Part shown: positions 1 through 9,735 of the stretch, in pieces | Numbering within the stretch: position 1 is the first letter of the stretch | Layout of the letters: every line of letters begins with the position of its first letter | Assembly (NCBI RefSeq): GCF_016801865.2 | Contig: NC_068938.1 | Coordinates: 130,786,689 to 130,850,688, forward strand | Length of the DNA stretch: 64,000 nucleotides | DNA from: Culex pipiens pallens | Taxonomy: Eukaryota; Arthropoda; Insecta; Diptera; Culicidae | Direction: 5' to 3' | Notes under the pieces: generated by a model | Databases searched by the model: none | What the model was told of the DNA's origin: nothing | The model's input: the letters and a program-made list of their open reading frames with translations, nothing else | Position numbers and translations under genes: made by a program

Positions 1-683
1 ATATATAAAATTCTTGGGAATAAAACATCTTATTTTTTTATGGATCTTGTTTTTTTTCACGGTACATATCTTGAAGGGGGGAACGGGGCTGGTCTGTTAC
101 AGTTTGTGGGGCGCGACAGAGGGGGTGGTAACCGCTGATGAGGCCCTTTTCAACCATGTTATCGCCATTTTCGCTGTTAAATCTGGTGATTCATATCGAG
201 TAACAAGATTTCAACGATCCGAATCCCATTGATTGGCACAACCAGTTGCTGCTTACCGACTATGGTACTACATTAGCTGACGGTACTGCGTTTGTTTTCA
301 AACTGAAAAGATAAAAAAATAACTAAGTTGTTCAAATCAAAACAGAGAACGGTTCTGCTGTTGTTCTTACCATTGGCGGACCATCGGTTCCGGGAAGTGT
401 CGAAATTTAACAAACAACAGCCAGCACCACCGTGGTTATCATGGAAACAGCTTGACGAACCAAAAAGCAAAACAAAATAAGTGACACTTGTTGATGCAAT
501 GAAACTTTTGGTTGAAAAGTTCAAGAGTGCTACGATTTTTTTTAGCAATTTAGTACCTGTAATTTGACTGTGGTGGCGCGCAGAGCGCTAAAGGGGTGTC
601 GCCAACTGGGTATATGGAGCAAATTCCCAGTGGGACATCTACTTGATTAATAATCTATGCTAGAACATAAGTTCAAACCCGAA
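1..683. other. Intergenic, nothing recognised
   Basis: AT-rich sequence with short open frames only. None shows a domain, a consistent codon bias or splice signals that I can support. No RNA gene or repeat structure was seen. Confidence 0.5.
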
Positions 684-830
684 CCTAATCAGAAATGAGT
701 AAAGGGGGCATCTGTCAGATTTGAGTGAATTTCACTCAAAGTTCCACGAAAACTGAGTGATATTCACCCAGATCTGAGTGAAATTCACTCAAATTTGACA
801 GATTCCCCTTTTTACTCATTTCTGAGTAGG
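684..830. mobile_element. MITE with imperfect inverted ends
   Basis: The ends pair as an inverted repeat: CCTAATCAGAAATGAGTAAA at the left and TTTTTACTCATTTCTGAGTA at the right. The pairing continues inward through TGTCAGATTTGAGTGAA and its complement. There is no coding capacity. The target duplication is unclear because the flanks themselves read CCTAA and TTAGG. The family is not identified. Confidence 0.6.
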
Positions 831-834
831 TTAG

Positions 835-1082
835 GAATACACTCAAACCCCGATGGTTTGACACCAACTGTTGTCAAACGAACGGGGTCACTTTTTAGTT
901 TGACACCCTTTTTACACGGCGCTCACACACACTACCAAACGTTTGTTCTGATAGTGTGCGTGAGGCCTGTGTAAAAAGTGACAGTTCGTCACTTTTTAGT
1001 TTGACTTTGACCAACCAACGGGGTACAAACTAAAAAAGTGTCAAACGAAAAAGTGACCAACCACCGGGGGTTGAGTGTATTC
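835..1082. mobile_element. MITE, GAATACACTCAA ends
   Basis: A 248-bp element bounded by GAATACACTCAAACCCCG and its near-inverse CGGGGGTTGAGTGTATTC. The interior carries repeated GTTTGACAC and AAAGTGAC motifs in both orientations, so it can fold on itself. It lies 4 bp from the MITE ending at 830. The flanks GGTTAG and GGTTTAG may be a decayed duplication. Confidence 0.65.
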
Positions 1083-1195
1083 GGTTTAGACGAAAACTGA
1101 GTGATTTTAAACGTGCGTGTATCTAATTTCGTTTTTGCGTGTATAATTTGGTGTCAACACGGAGGATATATATATATATATAAGCTTTCAAAACA

Positions 1196-2499
1196 CACTC
1201 AAAAAAACTTTCACGTTGAAGTTACGTGGAAAGCTATGTGGTATTTTTCCACTAGAGTTTTCACGTAACTTCTACGAGGTTACGCTAGTAGAAACGAAAT
1301 TCGCTTAACCGGATCATTTCACGTTAATTCTACGTGTTCCACACGTTAAAGCTAAATGAATAAGCTCCTGAATTTTAAATGAATGTTTTAGTAGAAGTTA
1401 TATGGACATTCGTGTGATCCTTTTTGCTTTTTATTCATTTGTTTAATGTAATAAGGTGAAGATAAACATAAATACATCATTGTTTATTTTTGATAGTTAA
1501 TTTCCTGAAATAATTTAAATTTACTATTTCACTAGCCTTTACCGGAATAAAGCGGTGGGCAAGCAACCAAATGCAAGTCTCATTTTTTCGTTGTTTTGTT
1601 TTTCATTGTCTTTTGCTTCGCTGAGATGGGTTGATGAGGCCGCGGGACGATTGCTTTTTTTTGGAATGCATCACGATGCAATCAGCCGAAAACTGCTGAA
1701 TGCCATCAGAGTCGAAACGATACAACGCGGAACGGAACGGCCAGCGAGATTGAGTAGATGCTGCATGCAGCTTCCGGTTCGGCTGTGGGATCGTCTCATC
1801 CGGGTCTGGGATCGTCCTTGCCTTTGTGATCTCGATCTCGTTGCCGACGGCCAGATTCGCCTTTCGGAGGTTGATTCTGAACGTCTACATGCAGGTCCTT
1901 TCTCTTGCTGGACCATTTTGGTCACCAGATCACCGGTTTGTGGCCAGAGAGACCGCGGAACTGGATTAAGCTTTTCTTTGTGGGCCGGGGAAGGTTTTAG
2001 ATGGAGCAGTGGGTTAACCTTCCCATCTTGTTGAGGCTATTTTCGATCGATTATCGCGGAATCAAAATCCTGTTACCTGTTAAGTAAAGAAAGATATTTT
2101 TAAAGTAATGCATTAAAATCTGTCAGAACAAATTTCACTTACCGTTGGTTGTTGAAGATTTCGTTGAAATTAATCTAAGTGATTCGTCAGATTCACCACC
2201 GCACTCCTTCTTGGACGAGAACTTTTTTCATACTAACTGGATCACGTAAATTTGATCAACCAACAACCCAAAGATATGTTCATGTCGATGTTACGTGACA
2301 ACACATATAGAAGCTATGTGAAGACTCCCGGTAGAAAAATACTATAAGGTTTTTCACGTAACATGAACGTGAAATATTTTTTTTTGCCGGTACACTTTCA
2401 CATTATTTTTACGTGTGTCACGTAAAACGAGCCTAGCGAGGGGAAAATCGGGGTTACGTGATTTTTCACGTAGCATCTATATGTGGATTTTTTTGAGTG
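1196..2499. mobile_element. Candidate 1.3-kb element with CACTCAAAAAAA ends
   Basis: Both ends carry CACTCAAAAAAA in inverted orientation. Behind them the subterminal DNA is rich in TTCACGT/ACGTGAA motifs in both directions (1210-1345 and 2240-2475). The middle (about 1550-2035) is less AT-rich and has open frames on both strands, but I recognise no protein in it. No target duplication is evident, so the boundaries are inferred from the inverted ends alone. Confidence 0.45.
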
Positions 2500-2659
2500 G
2501 CACGTTTCGATTATTGCAAAACCTGCAAAACACTTTTAGTAGCTCGTTTAGCAGAATTTCCAACGGAATTTAAAAGAAAAAGTTTATAATTATAGTAAGA
2601 CAAATTATTTCTTTAAAGGAGTGTTCTTATGCTAATTATCAGGCAATTCACAGCAAACG

Positions 2660-4325
2660 ATGAATCTCTCGACAACCGACGAAGTTCCGTGCAACGGACC
2701 CTGCCGAAAGCGATTCCGGGCCCTCAACATGGACCAGGCAACGGCCAGCGTTCTGCTCTCGTCCGGTCGAACACCCGGACTGCAGTGGCTCTGTGCAGCG
2801 TGTCATCAAGCACAAACATTCAACCCGCAGTACATCTCCGCTATCCGTTACGGGACCGATCTTCCGCCGGAACTTTGGATCATGATCTTCCGGTACTTGG
2901 GCAAGCGTTCATTGCTGCAGGTGCGGTTGACCTGCCACCGTTGGAAGGAGATCGTCGTTCAAAACCAGTCCTTGGCGAAGAAGTTCTGCGTTGTTTTCGA
3001 TGGCCAATGCACCATGGACGAACAATTTCGGCCGGGAAATCTGTTTCCGGCATCACGTGCCGAGTTTCGCACGACATGGATCATCTCTGTTGATGGCTGG
3101 TGGCCTTCGTTTGGCGCTGGGTTGACGGAACTGTGTATTAGTAGCTGTAGGATAACACTACCGGTTCTTTTGGGAATGCTGAAAAAGACTCCCAACCTTA
3201 CTTGCCTGTCTCTGGGCCACGTCGAATCTACTTCAGCCGAAGAGATCAATGTGGACTTTCGGCTGGAGAAGTTGGAATGTCTTTCCTGTGCGATGATTTC
3301 CGATGTCTATGGAAATATTTTCACTCGATTGAGAGAGCTGAATTTGGAAATCGAACTGGAGAATGGCGAAGATGAGAAGGTGTGTCGTGTTTTGCGATCG
3401 GTACAAGGAACGTTGCAGCAGCTAGACTGTCAGTTGACGCCGTTTATGGTGGAACAAATGGCCAGCATGGACCGACTTCAGCTGAAAAAGGTGGCAGTTC
3501 GTCAAGCAGTTGGCGATTTGGTAGTCGAGCTTAGCCAAATTCAGGGCTCGATTGAGCATCTCGTCGTTATTGCTACAGTCGAGGTAAGATAATCATCAAT
3601 TTCATTAGGTACGTTCAATTTTTATCATTTCATTCGTACAGGATCTCTGCAAAATCGGACGAAATTTGACCAAGCTGAAAGAAATCAGCTCCATCATGGT
3701 AGATTGCGGGACTCCTTCGTTTCTGGCCGAAATGCGTCAACTGAAGGTTCTCGATCTAGAGGGATTCGAAGAGGATCGTTGGAATTTTGAACAGTTCGGC
3801 AGTGCAACTCTAACCAGCTTGAAGCTCAACAAATTTAGCATCTCCGGCTTGCAACGCTTCTTGACAAATTGTCCCAATCTTCAAGAGCTACATATTTTCG
3901 AATGCGTCCTAGACAGCTGGTCAGATATATTTGCTGCACGGTTTGAAACGTTGCGTCGTTTGCATCTGGGCAGCAGCAGTGTTCTGCAAAACGTTATGAA
4001 CGTTCCTGCGAAGCTGAAATGTTTGAAGAAACTAAGAATTTCATCGTGCGACATTTGCGCAGAGATGCTCGTCGAGTTGCTACAGCAGTGTCCTCGACTA
4101 GAGAAACTGAAGCTCTTCGGTATGAGCTCAATCGACGACAAATTTGTGGGCATTTTGGGCCAATTTCCACAGCTGAGAAAGCTACAAATTTTCTACTGTG
4201 CTATAACGGACAAGTCATTGCAATTGATTGCAGAAAACTATTCTCATTTGAATGTAGACATCAAATCTAGAAAGATCTCTGACGCAGCCATAAAACTGTT
4301 CAGGTATGCTACACGTTCTGTGTAA
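2660..4325 (+). CDS. F-box and leucine-rich-repeat protein
   Basis: Exons 2660-3583 and 3642-4325, joined in phase 0 over a 58-bp GT-AG intron, give 535 residues. Residues 67-100 (LPPELWIMIFRYLG, then CHRWKEIV) fit an F-box, the segment by which such proteins bind Skp1 in SCF ubiquitin ligases. The rest is a run of leucine-rich repeats, for example LTKLKEI, LKVLDLEG, LQELHIFEC, LRRLHLGS, LEKLKLFG and LRKLQIFYC, which normally bind the substrate. Before the F-box, two cysteine pairs (C11/C15 and C45/C48) resemble a small zinc site. The start at 2660 has A at -3. An upstream ATG at 2629 is probably intronic, since CTAATTATCAG at 2634-2644 looks like a branch point and acceptor for a 5'UTR intron. 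AATAAA lies at 4356-4361. The substrate and orthologue are unknown. Confidence 0.85.
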
Positions 4326-4390
4326 AAGTGTGCAAATAATGTATCATTTGGTATGAATAAACTACTAACTTTGACTAAACAAGAACCTTA

Positions 4391-4512
4391 TCGAGAAATT
4401 AAATGTGAGAGCGTGTGGAACATGGAGTTAAACTTTCTGTGAAGATTACCATGGCACTTTGAAAATTTTAACTCCATGTTGCACGCACACACTCTCACTT
4501 TTAATTTCTCGA
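4391..4512. mobile_element. 122-bp hairpin MITE, TTA duplication
   Basis: A near-palindrome. The left arm starts TCGAGAAATTAAATGTGAGA and the right arm ends TCTCACTTTTAATTTCTCGA. It is flanked by TTA on both sides (4388-4390 and 4513-4515). A 3-bp TWA duplication is typical of PIF/Harbinger-type MITEs, but the family assignment is inference. It sits just past the F-box gene's polyadenylation signal. Confidence 0.75.
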
Positions 4513-4596
4513 TTAATGGAGAAGAGTTTTATGTATGTTTGTAGGTGGTCCTCACCTTTTCGAATGCTTTGAGTAGGAACTTCAGTAAGAGCAGCA

Positions 4597-5100
4597 ATTG
4601 GGTACTAAAGCCCTATGTCAATTTTATGTACAACGGTAAAAAACACGATTAAAAACTAGAGAGCCTATATGGAGAGGCGAAATGTCACTCTCAGGGTTTC
4701 AATCGAACTGTCAAATCGGGGTTCCAATCGAGCAACAAGGTCATGTAAGAACAAGGTCGGAATCAATTTAAAATCATTTTGGCAAAAAAACGAGACTTGT
4801 AACAATCAAAAGTATTGTAAAACTGTTGTTGATAATAATCTGATAGTTTTTGTTATGTTTGTGCTTGTTCGGTACAAGAAAAGTGCCAGCACCAAAGAAA
4901 AACTACAAGTTTTTCAACCTTAAATTTGAATGACTTTGAGTGTTTGAAATTTCTCCCAGAACATTTCATTTCCCTATGTAGGTCCCTATTAAAAACCATT
5001 TCTGATCACATTTTTTCATTTCAATGCAAACAAAAAAAAAAAAAAATTGACGAGACAACATTTTTTCGATGGATCAACCATAGACTAATAAAAGACTACT
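4597..5100 (+). repeat. Dispersed repeat, copy A (interrupted)
   Basis: 4597-4656 and 4989-5095 match the inverse of 9270-9515. Shared landmarks are TTGGGTACTAAAGCCCTATG, TACAACGGTAAAAAACACGA, CATTTCTGATCAC and GACGAGACAACA. The copies differ by internal indels and by the MITE at 4657-4988. Class unknown. Confidence 0.7.
4657..4988. mobile_element. 332-bp MITE, TAGAGA family, member 1
   Basis: The ends are TAGAGAGCCTATATGG and the inverse of TAGGGACCTACATAGG. Both sides carry the perfect 8-bp duplication TTAAAAAC (4649-4656 and 4989-4996). The related repeat at 9270-9515 preserves the empty site (CACGATTAAAACCCATTTCT in inverse), which independently confirms an insertion. It shares TAG...CTA ends and 8-bp duplications with the elements at 5726-5911 and 7216-7416. 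An 8-bp duplication suggests a hAT- or P-type transposase in trans. Confidence 0.85.
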
Positions 5101-5139
5101 CAGTGAGCTCTGAACCATGACTCAACCTTTTTATGACCC

Positions 5140-5380
5140 CTCGACAGCAAGGCTGTATATCATAGGTACTCGCGATCTTCCTTTGCATTAGTGTGAGTGC
5201 ATGGCTCCGTGCCACTAAAACCAAAACAATAACAAACTAACAATGGACCGTGCCAGAAAAACCAAAACATAAACAATGTCAGTGTCAGTGGAGTGAGAGA
5301 GTCAGAGATAACGATTTTGACAACCGCACTACTACACACTCAATCGCGAGTACCTTAGGTAGAAAGCCATGCCTCGACAG
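5140..5380. repeat. Imperfect inverted repeat
   Basis: AGGTACTCGCGATC near 5165 pairs with ATCGCGAGTACCT near 5345. The DNA between includes two similar stretches around CCAAAACAATAACAA and CCAAAACATAAACAA. Probably a decayed MITE; no target duplication found. Confidence 0.4.
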
Positions 5381-5539
5381 GGCCGGTTCACTGTCAAAAA
5401 TGACAGATCGAAATGTCAACAACAGGCAGCTCTGACTTTGACATGACATTTTGCGCAATGTTATTGTTTGGGTTTGGGTATTTGTTTGGATTTAAACGGA
5501 ACCAGTTTCCGGAAGAAAACGGTGATTAGTAGAGTGAAC

Positions 5540-6290
5540 CATCGTCTGGAGGGGATCCCGAACGAGATCCCGAGGGTGGTCGATTCTAGACAAGAAGCGG
5601 CTCTCGATCGAGATCATTGGGGAATGTTGATAATCTTTTTCTCCGAGAACGATCACGTGAGCACCGTCGGGTTTGCCAAGCAAAGCCGGCGCGGGCCGCC
5701 TCCGGTTAATACCGGCAGGGCAAACTAGAGACCCTAAATAGGGAGACTGGTCTAAGCTTGCTAAATCGATCTGGCAACGTATGTTTTGAGCTTGGCAACA
5801 CTGATAAGTTTTGCTGGGCGTAAAGGCAAATGCTCGTTTGGATACGTCAAACTCGCGTCTGTTTGGGTACGTCAAATTCATTTCGGCCAGTCTCCCTATT
5901 TAGGATCTCTAGGGCAAACCCGTCCTCCTCCAACCCGGAATTGTCACTCTGAAAGGAATGAATGTCCTTGCAGACGCCATCTTGGCCTCGACGAATTGCA
6001 CCTACTTCAAAAACTTCAAAACAGCCAAGATCTTTGCTCTGAACTGTCAACTTGTGGCATTCCGAACCCCAGCGATAACGTCGTCAAACAAAAATTTGTC
6101 CCCGAACCAGCATCACCAACAAACCGCCCCGAGCACCTCTTTCGCCGTCGCCGATATAGGCGAGCTGTACGCGGAGGTCAGCAGGAAGAAAGCCCCCAAA
6201 AAGGAAGCCCGCTTCGTCCCGGAACTGAAACCCGCCGAAGTCGCTAAGTCCAAGAATCCTCTTAATGGGTCATGGGAAAAAAAACCCTTC
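5540..6290 (+). pseudogene. Possible degraded coding sequence split by a MITE
   Basis: The flanks of the MITE at 5726-5911 look more gene-like than the surroundings. One frame near 5620-5725 contains the peptide VGFAKQSRRGPPPVNTG, and another at 5958-6270 contains ELYAEVSRKKAPKKEARF and FVPELKPAEVAKSKNP. Many codons there end in C or G, as in mosquito genes. Removing the MITE and one duplication leaves one frame open only briefly before a stop, so any gene here is broken or is spliced in a way I cannot resolve. I do not recognise the product. Confidence 0.3.
5726..5911. mobile_element. 186-bp MITE, TAGAGA family, member 2
   Basis: The ends TAGAGACCCTAAATAGGGAG and CTCCCTATTTAGGATCTCTA are inverted. 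A perfect 8-bp duplication, GGGCAAAC, flanks it (5718-5725 and 5912-5919). The interior (CTGGCAACGTATGTTTT, TTTTGCTGGGCGTAAAGG) recurs in a decayed relative near 23563-23725. Confidence 0.9.
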
Positions 6291-6299
6291 TTTTACTTT

Positions 6300-6485
6300 A
6301 GTACAAAGAAAACAATAACGCCGATATTTTTATCATGCACTTGAAAGTTTATTTTCAATGGTTGGTTACTATTTTTTTCAACATGATCGAAATTCACTTT
6401 TTTTGTTCACAAAGTTCTTCTTGACAAACTCCTTGCCCTTCCGGATGTTTGTTTCAGCTCCGGAATGTCCTTCTTTAGCAGCTCA
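6300..6485 (-). other. Possible short coding remnant, unrecognised
   Basis: On the - strand one frame reads ETNIRKGKEFVKKNFVNKKS before a stop near 6385, just where the base composition begins to skew. It could be the end of a lost exon or chance. I cannot name a family. Confidence 0.15.
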
Positions 6486-7010
6486 CTCTTCTACTTTAAC
6501 CCCAATTTCCTCCCACTAACTTCCCTCTTTCCCCCCCTTTCAACTTTTCGTCCTACTATCCCTATTCCCTATACTTCCCCCTTCCCAATTCCAATATTTC
6601 CCACCATCCATCTAACTACATTTCTTCACACTATACATTTTCCTCAAACATTTAACCATTTAACCATTTCAATCTTCTATTCTCCCTCAGCCCTTCCATA
6701 TTTCCTCTCCTACTCCACCCACACCTAATCATATACTTCATTATAAATTTCATCTACTCCAATCTCACCTCACTTACTTTCCCAAAACACCTTTAATTCA
6801 CCAGACCCCTCTATATAAATTAACCTATTAATAAACCACAAAAATTCTTCTCTTACTTTACCCTCACTCTCCCCCAACCTACAACCCCATCATATTCATC
6901 TCTTACATAATCTCCACCCTCAAACACATTCCCATCTCCACCCATCACCCCTCCACAACCATCCTCCAAAAAATATAACACTCACCACCCAACCCTTACA
7001 AACCAAACAC
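6486..7010. other. Tract almost without G on the + strand
   Basis: Over about 525 bases I count only three or so G residues; the rest is C, T and A in an unpatterned order. It is not a simple tandem repeat. The sequence on both sides returns to ordinary composition. No gene is seen. See findings for the mirror case at 52.2-58.9 kb. Confidence 0.85.
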
Positions 7011-7215
7011 CAGTAAATTTCGCTTGTTTCGCCAAACAAAAATCCCTGCACAGCTGATTGGCTTGTTTGCAGCCTGCTGCCTTGAATGCTAAGAAAAACA
7101 AAAACAAACAAGATGCGCGCGTAAATCAGCACAAAACGAAATCGAAAAAACCAGCGCTGCCATGTCGTTCTGTCATACGAGGGGCAAGCCGATGCGTGGT
7201 TCAACGTGGTACCCG

Positions 7216-7416
7216 TAGAGAGCCTGGAGCTTATTAGAGAACGGACATCTCAACCCAAAAGTACCAATCGAAACACGAGAACTGTCAAACGGAGGTACCA
7301 ATCGAGCATAAGACAAAGGATTTTGCTCGATTGGTACCTCCGTTTGACAGTTCTCGTGCTTCGATTGGTACTTTTGGTTTGAGATGTCCGTTCTCTAATA
7401 AGCTCCAGGCTCTCTA
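7216..7416. mobile_element. 201-bp hairpin MITE, TAGAGA family, member 3
   Basis: A near-complete palindrome: the left arm starts TAGAGAGCCTGGAGCTTATT and the right arm ends AATAAGCTCCAGGCTCTCTA. A perfect 8-bp duplication, GGTACCCG, flanks it (7208-7215 and 7417-7424). The arms include GTACCAATCGA and CTGTCAAACGGAGG. There is no coding capacity. Confidence 0.9.
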
Positions 7417-7494
7417 GGTACCCGCGGTTCACAGCTTATGAGTCATAATTTTTGAAAAATTTTGTTCCGAGTGTTTAGTCTTTAATTAGTCTAT

Positions 7495-7751
7495 TGGTAC
7501 GTTCGTTTGATGGCTAGTTCCACACTGAGTGCCGCACTCAGAGCTGTCAAAGTGTTTCTTTGAAGAAACTCGCGCTAGTTCCGCACGAGTTTCGCCGCCA
7601 TCTTGGAACTGAAACTCTAGTGCCGCACTCGATATTTTTTCAGTTTCATGCGAGTTCCAAGCACACTGACAGATGACGTTCGATTGAACCAAAACTGGCA
7701 CCGACGAGTGCGGCACTCAGTGCCGCACTGGCTGTTCAAACGAACGTACCA
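7495..7751. mobile_element. 257-bp MITE, TGGTACGTTCG ends
   Basis: The inverted ends are TGGTACGTTCGTTTGA and TCAAACGAACGTACCA, with further inverted AGTGCCGCACT motifs inside. TAT occurs on both sides and may be the target duplication. Confidence 0.75.
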
Positions 7752-7776
7752 TATGGATCAACTATGGTCCCCTTGG

Positions 7777-8036
7777 AACGAGCTGTCAAGTAGGAGCTTT
7801 TCTGTCTAGAAGGACCGCGAGGTTAATTTTTCAAAATTGATTTAAAAATCCATTTTAAACTCTTTTTGGTCGTACAAAAGGTCATTGTACTCAGAAAAAT
7901 AAGCTTTATCGCTGTGAACAATAATATCAGCAATACTGTACGACCACAAAGAGTTTAAAACGGATTTTTAAATCAATTTTGAAAAATTAACCTCGCGATC
8001 CTTCTTGACAGAAAAGCTCCTACCTGACAGCTCGTC
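7777..8036. mobile_element. 260-bp foldback MITE
   Basis: Long inverted arms: AACGAGCTGTCAAGTAGGAG at the left and CTCCTACCTGACAGCTCGT at the right, pairing on through GAGGTTAATTTTTC and AAACTCTTT. Arms are about 100 bp. Comparison with the right-hand copy near 9250 suggests insertion into CTTGGAACCCCAAG. No clean duplication is visible. Confidence 0.75.
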
Positions 8037-8546
8037 CCAAGTAACCGTGGGACTGTATATGGTAGCTTTAAATCCCCTCTATATCAACATATAAAGTATG
8101 CATACAGAGTCTCAAAACTTTATATTCACTTTATACGCATGGAGGTAAAATTGAGTGGCGACGGGTAGAGTTGATATAGAGTTATACCGCGGTAAAACGT
8201 CAAAATACTACCTTACCGACAGTATTTGAAATAGAAAAAAAAGCTTTGCGCGCAGCTCTCTCTCTCTTGGGAGAGTGCTTTTCACGCTGGGATGACGGTT
8301 TTTGAAAGCTTGTTTGCGTTTTTTTGCTGTGTTGTGCTTCATTCGAGATTCTAAACTGCGTGTTGATTTGATGTTCAGAGATGTTTCACCTAGATGCCCT
8401 GCGCCAACCGTCTCGCCCGTCCTGAAATATGTTTACACGTTTGATTTTTGTCGATAGAGTCTTCCTTCAGTTAGTTGCATGAAAAATGAATACACTAGCC
8501 AGGTTGAAACAAAGTACATATTTATTAATCAATACACTTCAAACCT

Positions 8547-8904
8547 TTACAAGATATTGATAATCTTCACAATATTCATCGACGAACGGGCTAGGGCACG
8601 GAGCACCGATTGCGCACCCGGTCTCGGGGTCTTGGTGCAAGTTCCGCCGGCGGCACGCAGCTTCATGTGCAGCGAGGTGATTCCGAGGGACTTGCACTTT
8701 CCGCCTACGTACAAAGCGGCCACATAGCAGCGTAGGGCGAGCCTCGTCACGATCAGCCTTGACCTTCATGCCGCCGGTGCTCCGCCAGATAGTTACTTGC
8801 CAAAAAGATCCGTAACGTGGACGAAGGTATCGTTGAAGCTGGCGTAGACGTATGCCACTCCGAACACGATCTCGTCCGAGCAAAACCTGGACCTCCTCCA
8901 AACG
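8547..8904 (-). pseudogene. RpS14: Ribosomal protein S14 (uS11) pseudogene
   Basis: The - strand holds most of the highly conserved cytosolic RpS14 sequence, broken over three frames. In order: EEVQV, then [15 protein letters not shown] ending in a stop, then [13 protein letters not shown], then [19 protein letters not shown], then ALARSS before an early stop at 8547. At least two frameshifts and a premature stop disable it. The N-terminal dozen or so residues and the basic C-terminal tail are missing. I see no introns, so a retrocopy is likely, though a poly(A) tail is not preserved. It lies inside the inverted-end unit at 7753-9290. Confidence 0.9.
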
Positions 8905-9269
8905 ATTTTTCCTGCATCAACAAAAATACCACCAAATACTGCCAAACTTTCTTTGCTCTCACTAATGTTGAGTTAGTGTTTTGAAACATTTGAAGAAATG
9001 TCAAAGTGTGATGTAACTTTAAAAGCTTACTTTACATTGATATATAAAGCTTACCATTAATGCTTTGAAACTTTATTGAGCTAAATGCTTTGAAACTTTA
9101 ATTGGCTGTTCTATATGTCATTATACAGTAGATAATAATGTTTCAAGCTACAAATGTTTCGAAACATTGGGAAAGACTATTTAAAGTGTCATAGCATCGT
9201 AAAAGTTTATTTAGAGTGGATTTAGAGTTTTGATTTAGTGCTTCTGGTTACTTGGGGTTCCAAGGGGAC

Positions 9270-9515
9270 CATAGTTGATCCATCAAAAAATTGTTGTCTC
9301 GTCAATATTTTTTTTTGTTTTCATTGAAATGAAAAAAAGTGATCAGAAATGGGTTTTAATCGTGTTTTTTACCGTTGTACATAAAAATTTACATTTGTAT
9401 TTGTATTTTATTTTTCAACAATATACCGAAGGTACAACCTTTTTTGTATACATTGACTTAAATGATAAGGACCTTATGTTTCATTAAAACATAGGGCTTT
9501 AGTACCCAATTCAAC
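9270..9515 (-). repeat. Dispersed repeat, copy B
   Basis: The inverse of this interval matches 4597-5095 without the MITE that interrupts that copy, so it shows the pre-insertion state. It also carries an extra segment near 9390-9480 absent from copy A. Class unknown. Confidence 0.65.
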
Positions 9516-9563
9516 CCAATTGCATTATTTTGAGCAGTTTATTTTTATTTTCACAAGCTAAAC

Positions 9564-9735
9564 CTAAAGGAGCTATTAGGCTATGGCAAACAAACAAACT
9601 CGCACTTTTTTGTGTTTGACAGTCTGCCAAATTCGCAAACTTGTTTGCGGTAAACAAAGCCAAAATTTAACGTATGCAGGCTGACGTTTCAAACTGGCAA
9701 AAAGTTTGTTTGTCGTAGTCTAATACTTCCTTTAG
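9564..9735. mobile_element. 172-bp MITE, CTAAAGGA ends
   Basis: The inverted ends are CTAAAGGAGCTATTAGGCTA and its near-inverse ending TAGTCTAATACTTCCTTTAG, continuing into AAACAAACAAAC and its complement. The target duplication is not clear. Confidence 0.65.

Larger units (their letters stand above)
7753..9290. repeat. Large inverted-end unit around an RpS14 pseudogene
   Basis: ATGGATCAACTATGGTCCCC at 7753 recurs inverted at about 9271-9290. The next block, CCCAAGTAACC (8036-8046), recurs inverted as GGTTACTTGGG near 9246. In the right copy the two blocks are almost adjacent; in the left copy a foldback element (7777-8036) separates them. The unit therefore looks like an element of about 1.5 kb with inverted ends holding the ribosomal pseudogene. 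Its true limits are uncertain because the right end continues into the dispersed repeat at 9270-9515. Confidence 0.5.

Noticed and set aside
1555..2034. Open frames on both strands inside the candidate 1.3-kb element
   Set aside because: No domain, no splice context and no recognisable transposase motif.
2629..3093. Alternative start at 2629 upstream of the F-box gene
   Set aside because: It is out of frame with the F-box protein and overlaps a likely branch point and acceptor of a 5'UTR intron.
5958..5978. MNVLADA resembling the start of ribosomal protein S15a
   Set aside because: The match stops after seven residues and the preceding and following sequence does not fit; treated as chance.
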